A stretch of 64,000 nucleotides of DNA from Leptodactylus fallax (lineage: Eukaryota > Chordata > Amphibia > Anura > Leptodactylidae): contig CAMRHE010000011.1 in NCBI GenBank assembly GCA_947044405.1, forward strand, positions 4,084,501-4,148,500. The letters run 5' to 3'. How positions within the stretch are numbered: the stretch's first letter is position 1; the number at the start of each line of letters is the position of its first letter. A model generated the notes under the pieces. The model searched no databases. It was not told the DNA's origin and saw only the letters and a program-made list of their open reading frames with translations. The position numbers were made by a program, and so were the translations under genes. This document shows, one piece after another, positions 34,293 through 45,115 of the stretch.

Positions 34293-34710
34293 ATAGATGG
34301 GAGAACCGATTCGTAACGAGCCAGATTCAACCCTAATATTCTATAAGTTTCAGTTTCATCCTGAGCCTGAAACTTTGGGGTTTCGTGACCCGCAAACCGG
34401 AAGTGAAATTGATTGTTAAGGCTCAATCACAGGCCTCAGTGGTGACCCGGGTCCATGATGCCACCAAGAAGCCCGAATAAGGACCCGGTGAATGCCACTG
34501 ATGCTGCAAGGGAGGCCTGGAAAAGGGAAGGGAAGTATTATCTTTTGTTATTTTTTACACCTCCCATGAGCCTCCATCTTTTAAACATGGGGTCTGAAGA
34601 GTCCCCAGAGCATAATAACTTCACTTCCAGTTCTATCCGACCAGAAACAAATATTTGGGCCGAACCATCCCAACCCAAAACAAATCTTCAGAGGTTCGCC
34701 CATCTCTTAT
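34293..34710. repeat. MITE-like dispersed repeat
   Basis: Ends 'tagatgggagaacc' and 'ggttcgcccatctctta' are diverged inverted repeats. No coding content; an 86-codon frame inside has no recognisable domain. Confidence 0.45.
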
Positions 34711-35033
34711 TATGACAGACGGATTATGTCAGTGAGTGATGTCTTTGTCAAGCAGATTTACATGGAACTTGCACTTTTGAAAAATGTCTAAAATAATAAT
34801 AAAATAATAGATATGATGATGATGACGTAGAGTTGTAAACACCAGGAAATAATTTTAAAAGAACTGCAATATTTGGCATAAAAGTATGCCTGCTCTCAGG
34901 TGGCATAAGGAGGAGAAAAGTGTCTAGCGTGCCTTGAAAGTCATGCCAAATTTATCATACCATATACGCAACTTTACAGTCTTGTAAATGCTGAAATTCT
35001 GTGGTAGATTTCCTTTAATTCTGTGTGTGTAAC

Positions 35034-35386
35034 TTAAAGGGGTGTCCTGACTAAAGATATTGATGACCTATCCTTAGGATAGGTCATCCCTATGAGATTA
35101 TGGGGGTCCAACACCTGGTATGCCCTCCGATTGGCTGTCCACAGCAGCCATAAGCTAGGTTCTCTGTGCCTCTGTATCTCTTATGGCTGGTTGCTGCAGA
35201 TTAACTTCCATTCACCTGAATTAGCGCTGAGAAGCAAAAGCTTGGCATGACCACTACACAGTGTACAGAGCTGTCTGCTTCCAGTTCCATACACTGTGTT
35301 GATATCAACTGATTAGTGGGGTTGCTGAGAGTCAGACTGCCACTAGTATAGGCCATCTATATGAAATCTTGGACAACCCGTTTCAT
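35034..35386. repeat. TTAA-type MITE, decayed
   Basis: Starts TTAAAGGGGTGTCCTGAC and ends near 'ttggacaacccgttt'. The ends resemble those of the TTAA MITE at 21106. An internal palindrome, 'gacctatccttaggataggtc', lies near 35065. Confidence 0.55.
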
Positions 35387-35399
35387 TAGGTAATTCAAT

Positions 35400-36560
35400 G
35401 CTCCAGGCGAATAACTCGCAAACCAATGCAGCTTTCAATGGAGTCTTCCAAACCCCAACTGCATCAGTTAGATGATTTTTCCTAAAAACATCTGATTGGC
35501 ATAGCTGGAGCTTCAGAGGAGACAATGATGTTCCTGGATCTTCTTTATTGGGCCATGATTGATCCATATGGAGTACTAAAGGGTTTTATGTCACAATTTT
35601 TTTTTATCTGGATAGAGGATAAATTGCTGATCAGTGGAGATACCACCACTGAAACCCCCACCAATCCTGAGAACGGGGGATGTTTTGTTTCTCCCATTGA
35701 GAATGTAGCAGTAGACATAGTCATACCCCTGCTCCACTCATTTCAATGAGTGCACTGGACATAGATGAAGTACATCACTCTGATGCCCCCATTGAAATTA
35801 ATAGAACAGGGTGCCAGTACATTGCAGTACCCAGTGTTATTAGAGTCATGTTTTCTGAAATGTTGGCTGGTTTGCACAAACATTGTATTTTCATCAAGTG
35901 AACTGGGGACATGGCGGAACATCCAGAAATGCTACTAACAGGACTCAGAGGCTGGAAAGCAGAGAGGACATCAGTCAAACATGTGCATGTGGCACCGGCC
36001 AGGGTTTGCTGAGGAACGACAGAGTTGGAAATGGAGACCATCCAGACTCTGCAGCTCCCCCAATGCGCTTAATGTTCATTTACATATCACAAAAAATATT
36101 AAAAAAATTTTCAGAAGAGTTGTTGATTTCTGAAAAGGTCAGTGCAAACCGTGATTTGGGATGGTGTATATATCCCATCCTTTGATTTGTATATTTCTCT
36201 TCATTTGCTATTTGATACGTAGGTTTTCGGGTCAAAATTATTTATATACAACACTTGCACTTTGTTGGAATAGAATCATGCTTTTTCATCCTATGTATTA
36301 TTATTGACTGATAAAGTACTTATTAAGGTTTGACAGCTGTAATACAAGTGCATTATTTACTTTTTATTTATTATGACTTTTCTAGTATGGGTCGCTATTA
36401 TCATCTGTCTTCATGAGTGTATATGCTCTTTGTGTAAACTATTTAAGGTCCTGTATATCACATATTTAATCAATACATTCACTTTGGCTTTCTGTTAAAT
36501 TCCTCAGATACCACTAAAACCTATTTCTCTATACACTTTATACTAACTACTTGTCCTTAG
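35400..36560. other. intergenic, nothing recognised
   Basis: Several open frames of 74-100 codons (for example 35883-36185) show no domain, no conserved motif and no splice context that I can recognise. Confidence 0.4.
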
Positions 36561-36564
36561 GATG

Positions 36565-36723
36565 CAGTGGCGTAGTTATAGGGAGAGCAGAGGTAGCAAT
36601 CACTACCATGCCCTCAGGGGGCCCGAAGCCCTCTCTACAACATAAGAAGATACCAGTATTATAGATAGCACAAATAATTACATATTTTGCATTGGGACCC
36701 AGGATATTCAAGTTACTCCTCTG
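36565..36723. mobile_element. short non-autonomous hAT element
   Basis: 159 bp with ends 'cagtggcgtagttatag' and 'caagttactcctctg'. The 8-bp flanks TTAGGATG (36557-36564) and TTAGGAAA (36724-36731) match at 6 of 8 positions. It shares its terminal type with the larger element at 38698-39735. Confidence 0.7.
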
Positions 36724-37048
36724 TTAGGAAAGATCATCAGTATTCAGATCCATGGACCCCCACTGATCAGCTGTTTATAAATACTGCTTAGTGAGCACAG
36801 CAGCCCTTTCAATGAACACCAAGCACAGTGCTGTACACAGTGCAAGGGATATGCTTAGTACTGCAGCAACTTCAATGAGACCGAGCTGCAAAGAGACCAT
36901 GTGACAAATCAATGAATGTGATGTCACCAGCTGTGTGCAGCTTTGAACGTCTGATCTGTGGAGATACCGGGTCTGGGCCCCCACAGATCAAATACTGATA
37001 ACCTATCCTAAGCATATGTCATCAATATGTAACTCCAGGAGAACCACA

Positions 37049-37357
37049 TTAAAGGGGTCCTGCCCATGATGGGAACTTATCCCCTGTACACAAGATTCCT
37101 TACACCTTGTTTGAATACAGCAACAGTCGTACAGGTATGCTGCTGCTCAATTCAATTCAATTGGATTGCCAGAATCTGCTATCTGTAGTCGTCTGGAAAG
37201 GAATAGAGAGTTAGTGTACCTATGCAACCAAAGCTCTGTTTAGAGGAGGCGCAAAGCACCCCTGTTCACGTGAATCGTGGCGACTCCAAATGTGGAAGCC
37301 CCACTGATTTTATCAACAGGATAGGGGATAATATGATCTTGTGGGTAAACCCCTTGA
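37049..37357. repeat. TTAA-type MITE, decayed
   Basis: Starts TTAAAGGGGTCCTGCCCA. It ends 'gtgggtaaaccccttga', a diverged inverted partner, and carries 'ttatcccctgtaca' and 'ataggggataat' as an inner inverted pair. Confidence 0.55.
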
Positions 37358-37365
37358 TTTGACAC

Positions 37366-38689
37366 AAGCTGGACACTAATGCTGCAACAGTATGAATAAA
37401 AAGACTACATAATGCAAATTACCAGTGATACCTCTGCATAAGAAGCCTAGTACTATTGCTCTGAAATATAATGTTGCTCAGGATCACAGTAAGTAATCCA
37501 ATATTTTCATAGATACTCTACTTTTTTTGTATTCTATACCTATGTTCAGTTGTAAAATAGTGTCTGAAGGTGGATGCAAGGTTAAAAGGTGTATGTTAGA
37601 CTTCCGCTAATAATAACTACCAAAGGCAAAGGAGAGGAGGAAAGCAGATTCGTACCCAGATGTAACATGATGATTTTTATCTAAGGCCATATTTATTTAT
37701 TTTATATTTACATGCATGTGCCATCTACATTTTTCACTGATAGTATTTTCATTTCAATGTATTTATTTAGATATTTCTTTTCCATGATCCATAAAAAAAA
37801 ACAAAGCATTTTTGTTTTTATACACTGTTGCAAATGCATCACGGATATATGACATCAATGCAAGTCTATGGTTCTATGAAAAAAAAAAATAAAAAATACA
37901 AATAGAATTTGTGTGTCAGCCGTTTTTCACGGACTCAGAGAATTTGGAAAGTACAGGAAATGTTAGAAAATTGATTAGTTTTTCATGATGTGAAAAAACG
38001 ACAGCACTCCAACCTGACTATTTGTGGGTCACATGCTGTCCGTGGTTGATCCGTGATTGTCACGGCCATCACACGTCATGAGAATACGGACATGTGAATA
38101 TGTTCTAACTCGTTCTTTCCCAAGTATTCTTTAATTGAAATTGTGTTGGCCAGTTCCACTAGCTTACTGTATCTGAGGAACTAGTGCAACAGGCAATGAA
38201 CCAGACCTACCTGATTCTGAATTCTTTAGCCTAAACTGCTTTTTTTGTTTTTATCTGTTACTATTTATTTGTCCAGGTTGCAATATGATCTATGTATCTA
38301 GCTTGACCATGGTTCTACTGCCTTGTACTCAAATGAAGATGTGAGTACTGGACAGCAGACCTGCGGTTGGACTTTCAGCATACAACCACTACAAAAACTC
38401 CACTAAACCAAATGTTCTGTGTAGAAATTTTCAGATTTTCTCCCAGCCAACATCTGGCCTCAAGGTTTTGACAAGAAAAAAAACTGAGACATAACAAACA
38501 TATTTTTCCATGATTTATGACAGAAAACTGCTTGAAAAATTTTGATATGGCTGTGTTCACACCTGCCTCACAGGCTCCATTCAGCAGATTCCCTCTTCTC
38601 CTCCCTGATGTGATAGGCACCAAGACAGAATCTGATAGACTCCATTAAGAGCCTATGGCGCCCACTGCACAACCAACACTGCAATGTAG
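37366..38689. other. intergenic, nothing recognised
   Basis: AT-rich, no coding signal; some 'ccgtg'/'cacgg' fold-back text near 38030-38070 suggests an old MITE. Confidence 0.4.
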
Positions 38690-38697
38690 TTTCCATT

Positions 38698-39735
38698 CAG
38701 TGGCGTAACTAGGAATGGCTGGGCCCCAAGGCGAACATTTGACATGGGGCCCCCCCCCCGAACCGCCGCCCCCTCCAACCCCCCCCCCCCAAAAAACGCA
38801 TTCCTGCTCACACTATTATGTCCCATAGTGGCCGCTGCACGCAGTATCATGTCCCATAGGGGCCCCTGCACGCAGTATCATGTCCCATAGGGGCCCCTGC
38901 ACGCAGTATCATGTCCCATAGGGGCCCCTGCACGCAGTATCATGTCCCATAGGGGCCCCTGCACGCAGTATCATGTCCCATAGGGGCCCCTGCACGCAGT
39001 ATCATGTCCCATAGGGGCCCCTGCACGCAGTATCATTCCCCACTGTGGCCCCTGCACGCAGTATCATTCCCCACTGTGGCCCCTGCACACACTATTATAT
39101 GTCCCATTGGGGACCATCCATGAACAATTATTATACTCTGGAGTCTTTTCAGACCCCAGAGTATAATAATCGGAGACCTAGGGGAGGATAGAAACATAAA
39201 AAAACAACGCTGCTTACCTGTTCCTCGCTCCGGTGCATGCCCGTGCGCTAATCCGGCCTTCTTCAATGTTGGACCAGGCCGGCGTCACGTGACGCGGGCC
39301 TGCGTCGCGACGCAAAATGACGTTGGCTGACTTCTGGGACGTCACCAAACAGGCCCGAAGCCTGGAGAAGCACAGGACAGGTAAGTACAGTGTTTTTTAT
39401 GTTCCCTCACCAACTCTGGGCCTCCGATTATTATACTCCGGGGTCTTAAAAGACCCCGAAGTATAATGATAGCAGGTGTTCGGGCCGCGGCCTCACATAC
39501 CGATCCCCGCTCCTGCTCACAGCCGTCTCCGCAGAATCGGAAGCGCAGGCGGCCGTGAGCGGGACCTCGGGGAACGGTAAGTATATAGGGCCCGTTACCT
39601 GCTGGGGTTACTCCAGCAGATAACGGACTATAAAAAAAAAAAAAAAAAAAAACGCATCGAGGGCCTGCGGGGCCCCGTAATGTCCTGGGCCCTGTGGCAG
39701 CTGGTACCACTGCTACCCCGGTAGTTATGCCCCTG
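38698..39735. mobile_element. non-autonomous hAT element E2
   Basis: Ends 'cagtggcgtaactaggaat' and 'ggtagttatgcccctg' are inverted repeats. A perfect 8-bp duplication, TTTCCATT, flanks it (38690-38697, 39736-39743), diagnostic of hAT insertion. The interior contains minisatellite C and two copies of hairpin module M in a fold-back arrangement (39127-39467). It has no transposase; a 171-codon frame crossing its right end is a by-product. Confidence 0.9.
38811..39108. repeat. 31-bp minisatellite array C
   Basis: About nine units. Six adjacent ones (about 38835-39025) are nearly identical ('gcacgcagtatcatgtccca' plus 'taggggcccct'), suggesting recent homogenisation or expansion. Same family as arrays A and B. 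Confidence 0.92.
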
Positions 39736-40115
39736 TTTCCATTATAGAAACCACAACCCACATGTGAAAAATGCCTAAAGTTGGCCATGATGATTTTGCC
39801 CTTTTCAGCTGCTGACCAGCCGCAAAAATAATGCAAACACTTATTTATGGTGGTCAATGACTGACTTTAGTCTCCCAAAAATAATGTGGCTGTGTTCGAT
39901 ATTTTCAGACAGAGATTATCCGAAAATATCATTGTTTTTTTTTTTATAAGGGCCAAAAGTGGTTCAGTTGTTAATGTTGATAGTGTGATAATTCATGCAA
40001 ACAATCCTATTATCAATTGAATGACTTTATTATTGCTGACCATAATCTAATGTGCATGGCCAGTGAAAAGGTTCTTTTCAGAGCCACCGAGACAGATTCC
40101 ATCAAGTCGGGTGAC

Positions 40116-40883
40116 ACTGGGTGCTGTTCAGCTCTTTCCCCGTTTTGGGATGGTGTTAAACGGATCATTTTGCAAATTACTGAGACCTCTCATCCGTTGG
40201 GCCCTGCTCTGTTTCTACTTCACCACTGCGAGTCTCTGGTGCGTGTCTACAGGCGCTCTCTACTCCGTTTTTTGGTCCTCAGGGCCCGAGCTTGCATTCC
40301 GCAATTCTGGAAGCGGGTGGAACCTCCTCCTCTTTCCCTCTGGATTCTGAAGGTCAATAAGATTATGCGCAAGGAAAACCTCACTTCCTTCCTGTATGAC
40401 ACAGGTGGAACCTATAACAAAACTTGGTTTTACTGGTTGGAATTCCAACGTACTCCAGAGTATCAGGCGCTTCTGGGCTCTGGGACCCCCTCCCGGGCTT
40501 GAACGCTGGACTCTGAGCATAGTCTCCCACCGTTTGCATTTGTCCTACCATTGTATTTGCATCTACATCTGACCTTACATAGTGAACTTCAGGTCCGTCT
40601 ACTGTGGCCCTGACACGTGTTGTCCTCCAGGTCTCCCTCAAGGCCCACACATGGTATGTTACCCTTTTCACTTCCCCATTACCCTCCCTGCACTCTCTGC
40701 TCCCCTTCCCTCCCCTCTCCACTCTTTTTCATCTTCTAATTAATGTTTATGTTGCCTTGCTGACTGTGGCCATCTTGGGTTCCCCCTTGGTGGCTCCGGT
40801 CCGCATTGTTTGTATTGCTGGTCTGTTGTTTTATGATGTTTATTCGTGAAAATTCAATAAAATATTTGAATTGAAAAAAAAAA
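40116..40883 (+). mobile_element. 5'-truncated L1/Tx1-like insertion
   Basis: Flanked by a 12-bp direct repeat, AAGTCGGGTGAC (40104-40115 and 40884-40895), with an A-run before the right copy and AATAAA at 40856-40861. It encodes only the ORF2 C-terminus up to a stop at 40500-40502 (for example RARACIPQFWKRVEPPPLSL). It belongs to a different L1-like lineage from the 13.6-17.6 kb element. Confidence 0.88.
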
Positions 40884-40951
40884 AAGTCGGGTGACTGCCA
40901 TGTACTTTTTCTTATAAGAAAAAAGCATGTTATAGGTGTTAACAGAGCCTT

Positions 40952-42115
40952 AGGGGCATAGGAGTAGCTAGGGGTTCAACACAGGGGGGGCGAAGATGTC
41001 TAAGTGGGCCCCAACTTAGGTATAATAATATTATCACCATACAGTGACCATATAGTGGTATATATCGGCTCTACACAGGGCTCTGCAGAGTATTTAGGTG
41101 AATAAGGTGCAGTAACATTTAGTGACTTACAGGTGACGTTTCTGACTAATAATTCACATTTCCTGTCTCTTCCATCTGGACCGCCATGACCACTTCTTCC
41201 AGTCTCTGTAAAGTTTGCAGCACAGACATCTTTGGCTCCTCACTTTTCCTGACCCACATTGTCCTCGTCTGCAGACACCGATCTAGTTAAAAATTAAGCA
41301 TGTATTAAAGGGGTTTTTCGGGCAAAAATTTTTTTTTTTTTTTTTTTTTTAAAAAAGGTCTGTTAGTGCTAGTAATGGGTTAATAAGTACACCCATATAT
41401 CTTTAGCAGTGTTTTAAGTGATTTCTGGGTGTCCTCTGCATTTGTTTACATGGTGTAACTTCCTGCTGTGTAGCTTCCTGTGTACCTTCCACACTACCTC
41501 CCTCTCACTGCCCCCCCTCCTCTCTCACTCGTTACACCCCCCTCCCTGTATCCCTAGCTAAGCTATCCTTCCTACTACTAGCCCCCCTCCCTCCCTGTCT
41601 CCCTAGCTAAGCTATCCTTCCTACTACTAGCCCCCCCTCCCCTCCCTCCCTGTCTCCCTAGCTAAGCTATCCTGCCCACTACTAGCCCCCCCCCATCGCA
41701 TCATACTTACCTATCTTCCTCTCTGGGAGACGGCTCCTCCTTTCTCCTTCAATGTGCACAGGCTGGAGACGCTGGAGTGCCATCTCTACTGCGCATGTAT
41801 CGCAGTAGAGAGGAGGAGGGGAAGAGCCGTAAGTATTGATGGGGTCGGGGGGGGGGGGGAGAGTACTGGTGACGCTCCATTTCGGAAGTGGTGAAACGGA
41901 GTGTCACCAGATTATCAGAAAGTGTAATGTATGGGTAATTATAGATTTTTTTTTTTTAATAGAAGTAAATTAGAAGTTAGGCGGGAGGAGGGGGTTTACT
42001 TTATGGGCTAATTTCTATTTTATCCCAGACAACCCCTTTAATGGTGACCCCGGGGGTGGGCCCCCACAGAGTCAGTGGGCCTGTGGAAGCTGCCCCCCCG
42101 CTAGCTACGCCACTG
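40952..42115. mobile_element. hAT-like repeat carrying a TTAA MITE
   Basis: The left 'aggggcataggagtagctag' and right 'ctagctacgccactg' ends resemble the CAGTGGCGTA...-type termini of E2. No 8-bp duplication could be found, so the left boundary is approximate. A second element (41305-42041) is nested inside. Confidence 0.5.
41305..42041. repeat. TTAA-flanked MITE, nested
   Basis: TTAAAGGGGTTTTTCGGGC at the left and 'cccagacaacccctttaa' at the right. The interior has runs of 'ctccctgtctccctagctaa' repeats (41545-41665). It is closely related along its length to 55904-56573. Confidence 0.72.
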
Positions 42116-42590
42116 GGGGTGTTCACATTATCTGTTATAAGATGGGGGCAACAGATTTTTACAGCAAATGAGTGACGGACACAGTTGGATCCCCCACCGT
42201 CTGTGTCTTTTCCCAAGCTTTCTTCCGTCATATTTGTTTACATTAAGTTGTCTCTCCGTTGTTCTGGTCCATCAGAGGACCAAAACAATGGATAGGTTGA
42301 CTGCTAAAATAGCAGTTACATATGCAGCCCGATGGACCACATTGACTATAATGGGTGTTTTAAAACTTAAAGTGGTGGATGATAAAGCTGTGCATGCACT
42401 ACTTTTTCATCCACCGATTTCAGGTGGATATTACATCGCATGTGAACATAGTTTTACCTTTGTAACAGAAAAACAGTCTTGCATGCAGGTCTCTTTCTTC
42501 TGTCAGAAAAGAGAATTACACAACAGCAGAAAGCTTGTCATGTTTTTTACATGAATGCAGTCGGAGGCTAGACGGAGGGGGCTCTGTCTA

Positions 42591-44157
42591 CAGTCATGGC
42601 CAAAAGTTTTGAGAATGATACAAATATTAATTTTTACAAAGTCTACTGCTTCAGTTTTTCTAATGGCAATTTGCATATACTCCAGAATGTTATAAAGAGT
42701 GATCAGCTTAACAGCAATTACTTGCAAAGTCAATATTTGCCTAGAAAATGAACTTTATCCCCCAAAACACATTTCAACATCATTGCAGCCCTGCCTTAAA
42801 AGGACCACCTAACATCGTTTCAGTGATTGCTCCATTAACACAGGTGTGGGTGTTGATGAGGACAGGGCTGGAGATCAATCTGTCATGATTAAGTAAGAAT
42901 GACACCACTGGACACTTTAAAAGGAGGCTGGTGCTTGCCATCATTGTTTCTCTTCTGTTAACCATGGTTATCTCTAAAGAAACACGTGCAGTCATCATTG
43001 CACTGCACAAAAATGGCCTAACTGGGAAGAGTATTGCAGCTAGAAAGATTGCACCTCAGTCAACAATCTATCGCATCATCAAGAACTTCAAGGAGAGAGG
43101 TTCCATTGGTGCCAAAAAGGCTCCAGGGCGCCCAAGAAAGACCAGCAAGCGGCAGGACCGTCTCTTAAAAGTGTTTCAGCTGCGGGAGCGGGCTACCAGC
43201 AGTGCAGAGCTTGCTGAGGAATGGCAGCAGGCAGGTGTGAGTGCATCTGCACGCACTGTGAGGCGGAGACTCTTGGAGCAAGGCCTGGTCTCAAGGAGGG
43301 CAGCAAAGAAGCCACTTCTCTCCCGAAAAAACATCAGGGACAGACTGATATTCTGCAAAAGGTACAGGGAGTGGACTGCTGAGGACTGGGGTAAAGTCAT
43401 TTTCTCTGATGAATCCCCTTTTCGATTGTTTGGAACATCTGGAAAACAGCTTATTCGGAGAAGAAGAGGTGAGCGCTACCACCAGTCTTGTCTCATGCCA
43501 ACTGTAAAGCATCCTGAAACCATTCATGTGTGGGGTTGCTTCTCAGCCAAGGGAATCGGCTCTCTCACAGTCTTGCCTAAAAACACAGCCATGAATAAAG
43601 AATAGTACCAGAATGTCCTCCAAGAGCAACTTCTTCCAACCATCCAAGAGCAGTTTGGCGCTCAACAATGCCTTTTCCAGCATGATGGAACACTTTGCCA
43701 TAAAGCAAAGGTGATAACTAAATGGCTCAGGGAACAAAACATAGAGATTTTGGGTCCATGGCCTGGAAACTCCCCAGATCTTAATCCCATTGAGAACTTG
43801 TGGTCAATCATCAAGAGATGGGTGGACAAACAAAAACCAACAAATTCAGACAAAATTAAAGCATTGATTCTGCAAGAATGGACTGCTATCTGTCAGGATT
43901 TGGTCCAGAAGTTGATTGAGAGCATGCCAGGGAGAATTGCAGAGGTCCTGAAGAAGAAGGGTCAACACTGCAAATATTGACTTGCTGCATTAACTCATTC
44001 TAACTGTCAATATAAGCTTCTGTTACTCATAATATGAATGCAATTATATTTCTGTATGTGATAAAAACATCTGACAAACACACATAAAAACCAGAGGGCA
44101 GCAGATCATGTGAAAATATAATATTTGTGTCATTCTCAAAACTTTTGGCCATGACTG
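42591..44157 (+). mobile_element. DD35E Tc1-like transposon, copy 2
   Basis: 1567 bp between TA dinucleotides (42589-42590, 44158-44159). It is nearly identical to 29175-30738 but in opposite orientation, so the two form a 1.56-kb inverted repeat about 12 kb apart. Confidence 0.95.
42964..43980 (+). pseudogene. Tc1-like DD35E transposase, one nonsense codon
   Basis: Same protein as 29352-30365, with a TAG at 43603-43605 where copy 1 has Trp. The rest stays in frame through FQHDGTLCH and [10 protein letters not shown] to the stop at 43978-43980. It has the full spacing after the catalytic Glu (WSIIKRWVDK) that copy 1 lacks. Truncated as it stands: the second Asp and Glu lie after the stop. 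Confidence 0.93.
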
Positions 44158-44225
44158 TACATTTTACAGTTAATATCCGTTGCTCTCATCCTCACATTAA
44201 TAAAGTAGTGTGAACCCACCTGTAC

Positions 44226-44400
44226 GCTAGGTTCACACTAGCGCTTGGGTTTCTGTTGTTTGAGTCCGCAGGAGTACCCTGTCCGCTTAAAATGTGGTTG
44301 AATGCAGTTATAGTCTGTGGGGTTTCCACCAGTTTTATACTGATATTAAGCGGATTCTGCGGCTGACGGAGACTCCAACGCAAGTGTGAATCCAGCCTTA
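44226..44400. repeat. MITE-like inverted repeat
   Basis: Ends 'gctaggttcacactagcg' and 'caagtgtgaatccagcctta' are inverted partners. It lies about 570 bp upstream of the CAV2 start codon. Confidence 0.6.
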
Positions 44401-44754
44401 GACTGCCATAAAGCATCACTGTAAAACTCTTCATTGTTAAAACCCCCTCACTGTTTGGGTAGAGCTAATTGAGCACCTATAGAAGTAATAATCCACGAGG
44501 GATCCATAGGGACCCAATATCTATCATTAGCCATACATACTAACCTACCAACACTGTTATGGTTATAATGTGCCATGACTTATTAAACCAACATGTTTAA
44601 TATCCCTGCACCCATCCACAATCACTGAAAAGCCATACTAAGTGGGTACGTTGATGGCACATATTACCCTAGCACTATGTACTGAGGTTAGCTAGCCTTA
44701 GTGCATACACGTCCTGTAGATTCTCGCTGCACATGAACCACGGAGCTATACAAG

Positions 44755-44971
44755 TGCTCACACATCAGCCTCCCCCCTCCCCGGTCGTCTCTCCCGGCTG
44801 CAGAGGGTGTGGAGGGCGGGGGCGTGTCCCGGGTCCAGCGCCCGAACGTTCAGCCCGCACCAACTCACAACTGGGAGGAGGGGGAGAGCGCCGACCAGCT
44901 GCAGCATCCAGGAAGTATCAAGGCACCGCTGCTCGGGCAAGTCGTGGGGTCTCCCCCTATCTGCAGCAAAG
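44755..44971 (+). promoter_or_regulatory. CAV2: CAV2 promoter / 5' UTR, GC-rich
   Basis: An abrupt GC- and CpG-rich island in AT-rich surroundings, directly upstream of the CAV2 ATG. It contains a GC-box-like 'gagggcgggggcgtgtc' near 44812. No TATA box was seen. The transcription start cannot be placed from sequence alone. Confidence 0.65.
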
Positions 44972-45115
44972 ATGGGGCTAGAAAAGGAGAAAACCGACGC
45001 TCGCATCTTCATGGACGAGGATGAGTTCAACCGCTCCTCCGCCCCGATGCTTATGGAGAAGACCTATGAAAGTCAACCGGACCGGGACCCGCACAATCTG
45101 AACGGCCACCTGAAG
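44972..45115 (+). other. CAV2: CAV2 coding exon 1
   Basis: 48 codons, ending HLK at donor AAG|GTAAAT. It encodes the cytosolic N-terminus. Phe19 occupies the position of Tyr19, a Src site in mammals; Ser23 is kept. The only tyrosine is Tyr32. Confidence 0.95.

Noticed and set aside
38811..39108. Regular repeats considered as a CRISPR array
   Set aside because: Units are contiguous without unique spacers, and the window is vertebrate nuclear DNA.
39342..39857. 171-codon minus-strand open frame
   Set aside because: It crosses the right end of hAT element E2 and its target duplication, includes a poly-Phe run from a homopolymer, and has no recognisable domain.
40017..40115. Start of the 161-codon frame over the L1 insertion
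   Set aside because: The first part lies outside the insertion, before the target duplication; only the portion after 40116 is L1-like coding sequence.
1..44700. Search for TES or other host exons upstream of CAV2
   Set aside because: No LIM-type Cys/His spacing or other conserved protein text with splice signals was found; recognised coding text there is all transposon-derived.
44807..44971. In-frame upstream ATG extending caveolin-2 by 55 residues
   Set aside because: The conserved family start is MGLE at 44972, and the upstream part is GC-rich promoter/5' UTR sequence with no similarity to caveolins.
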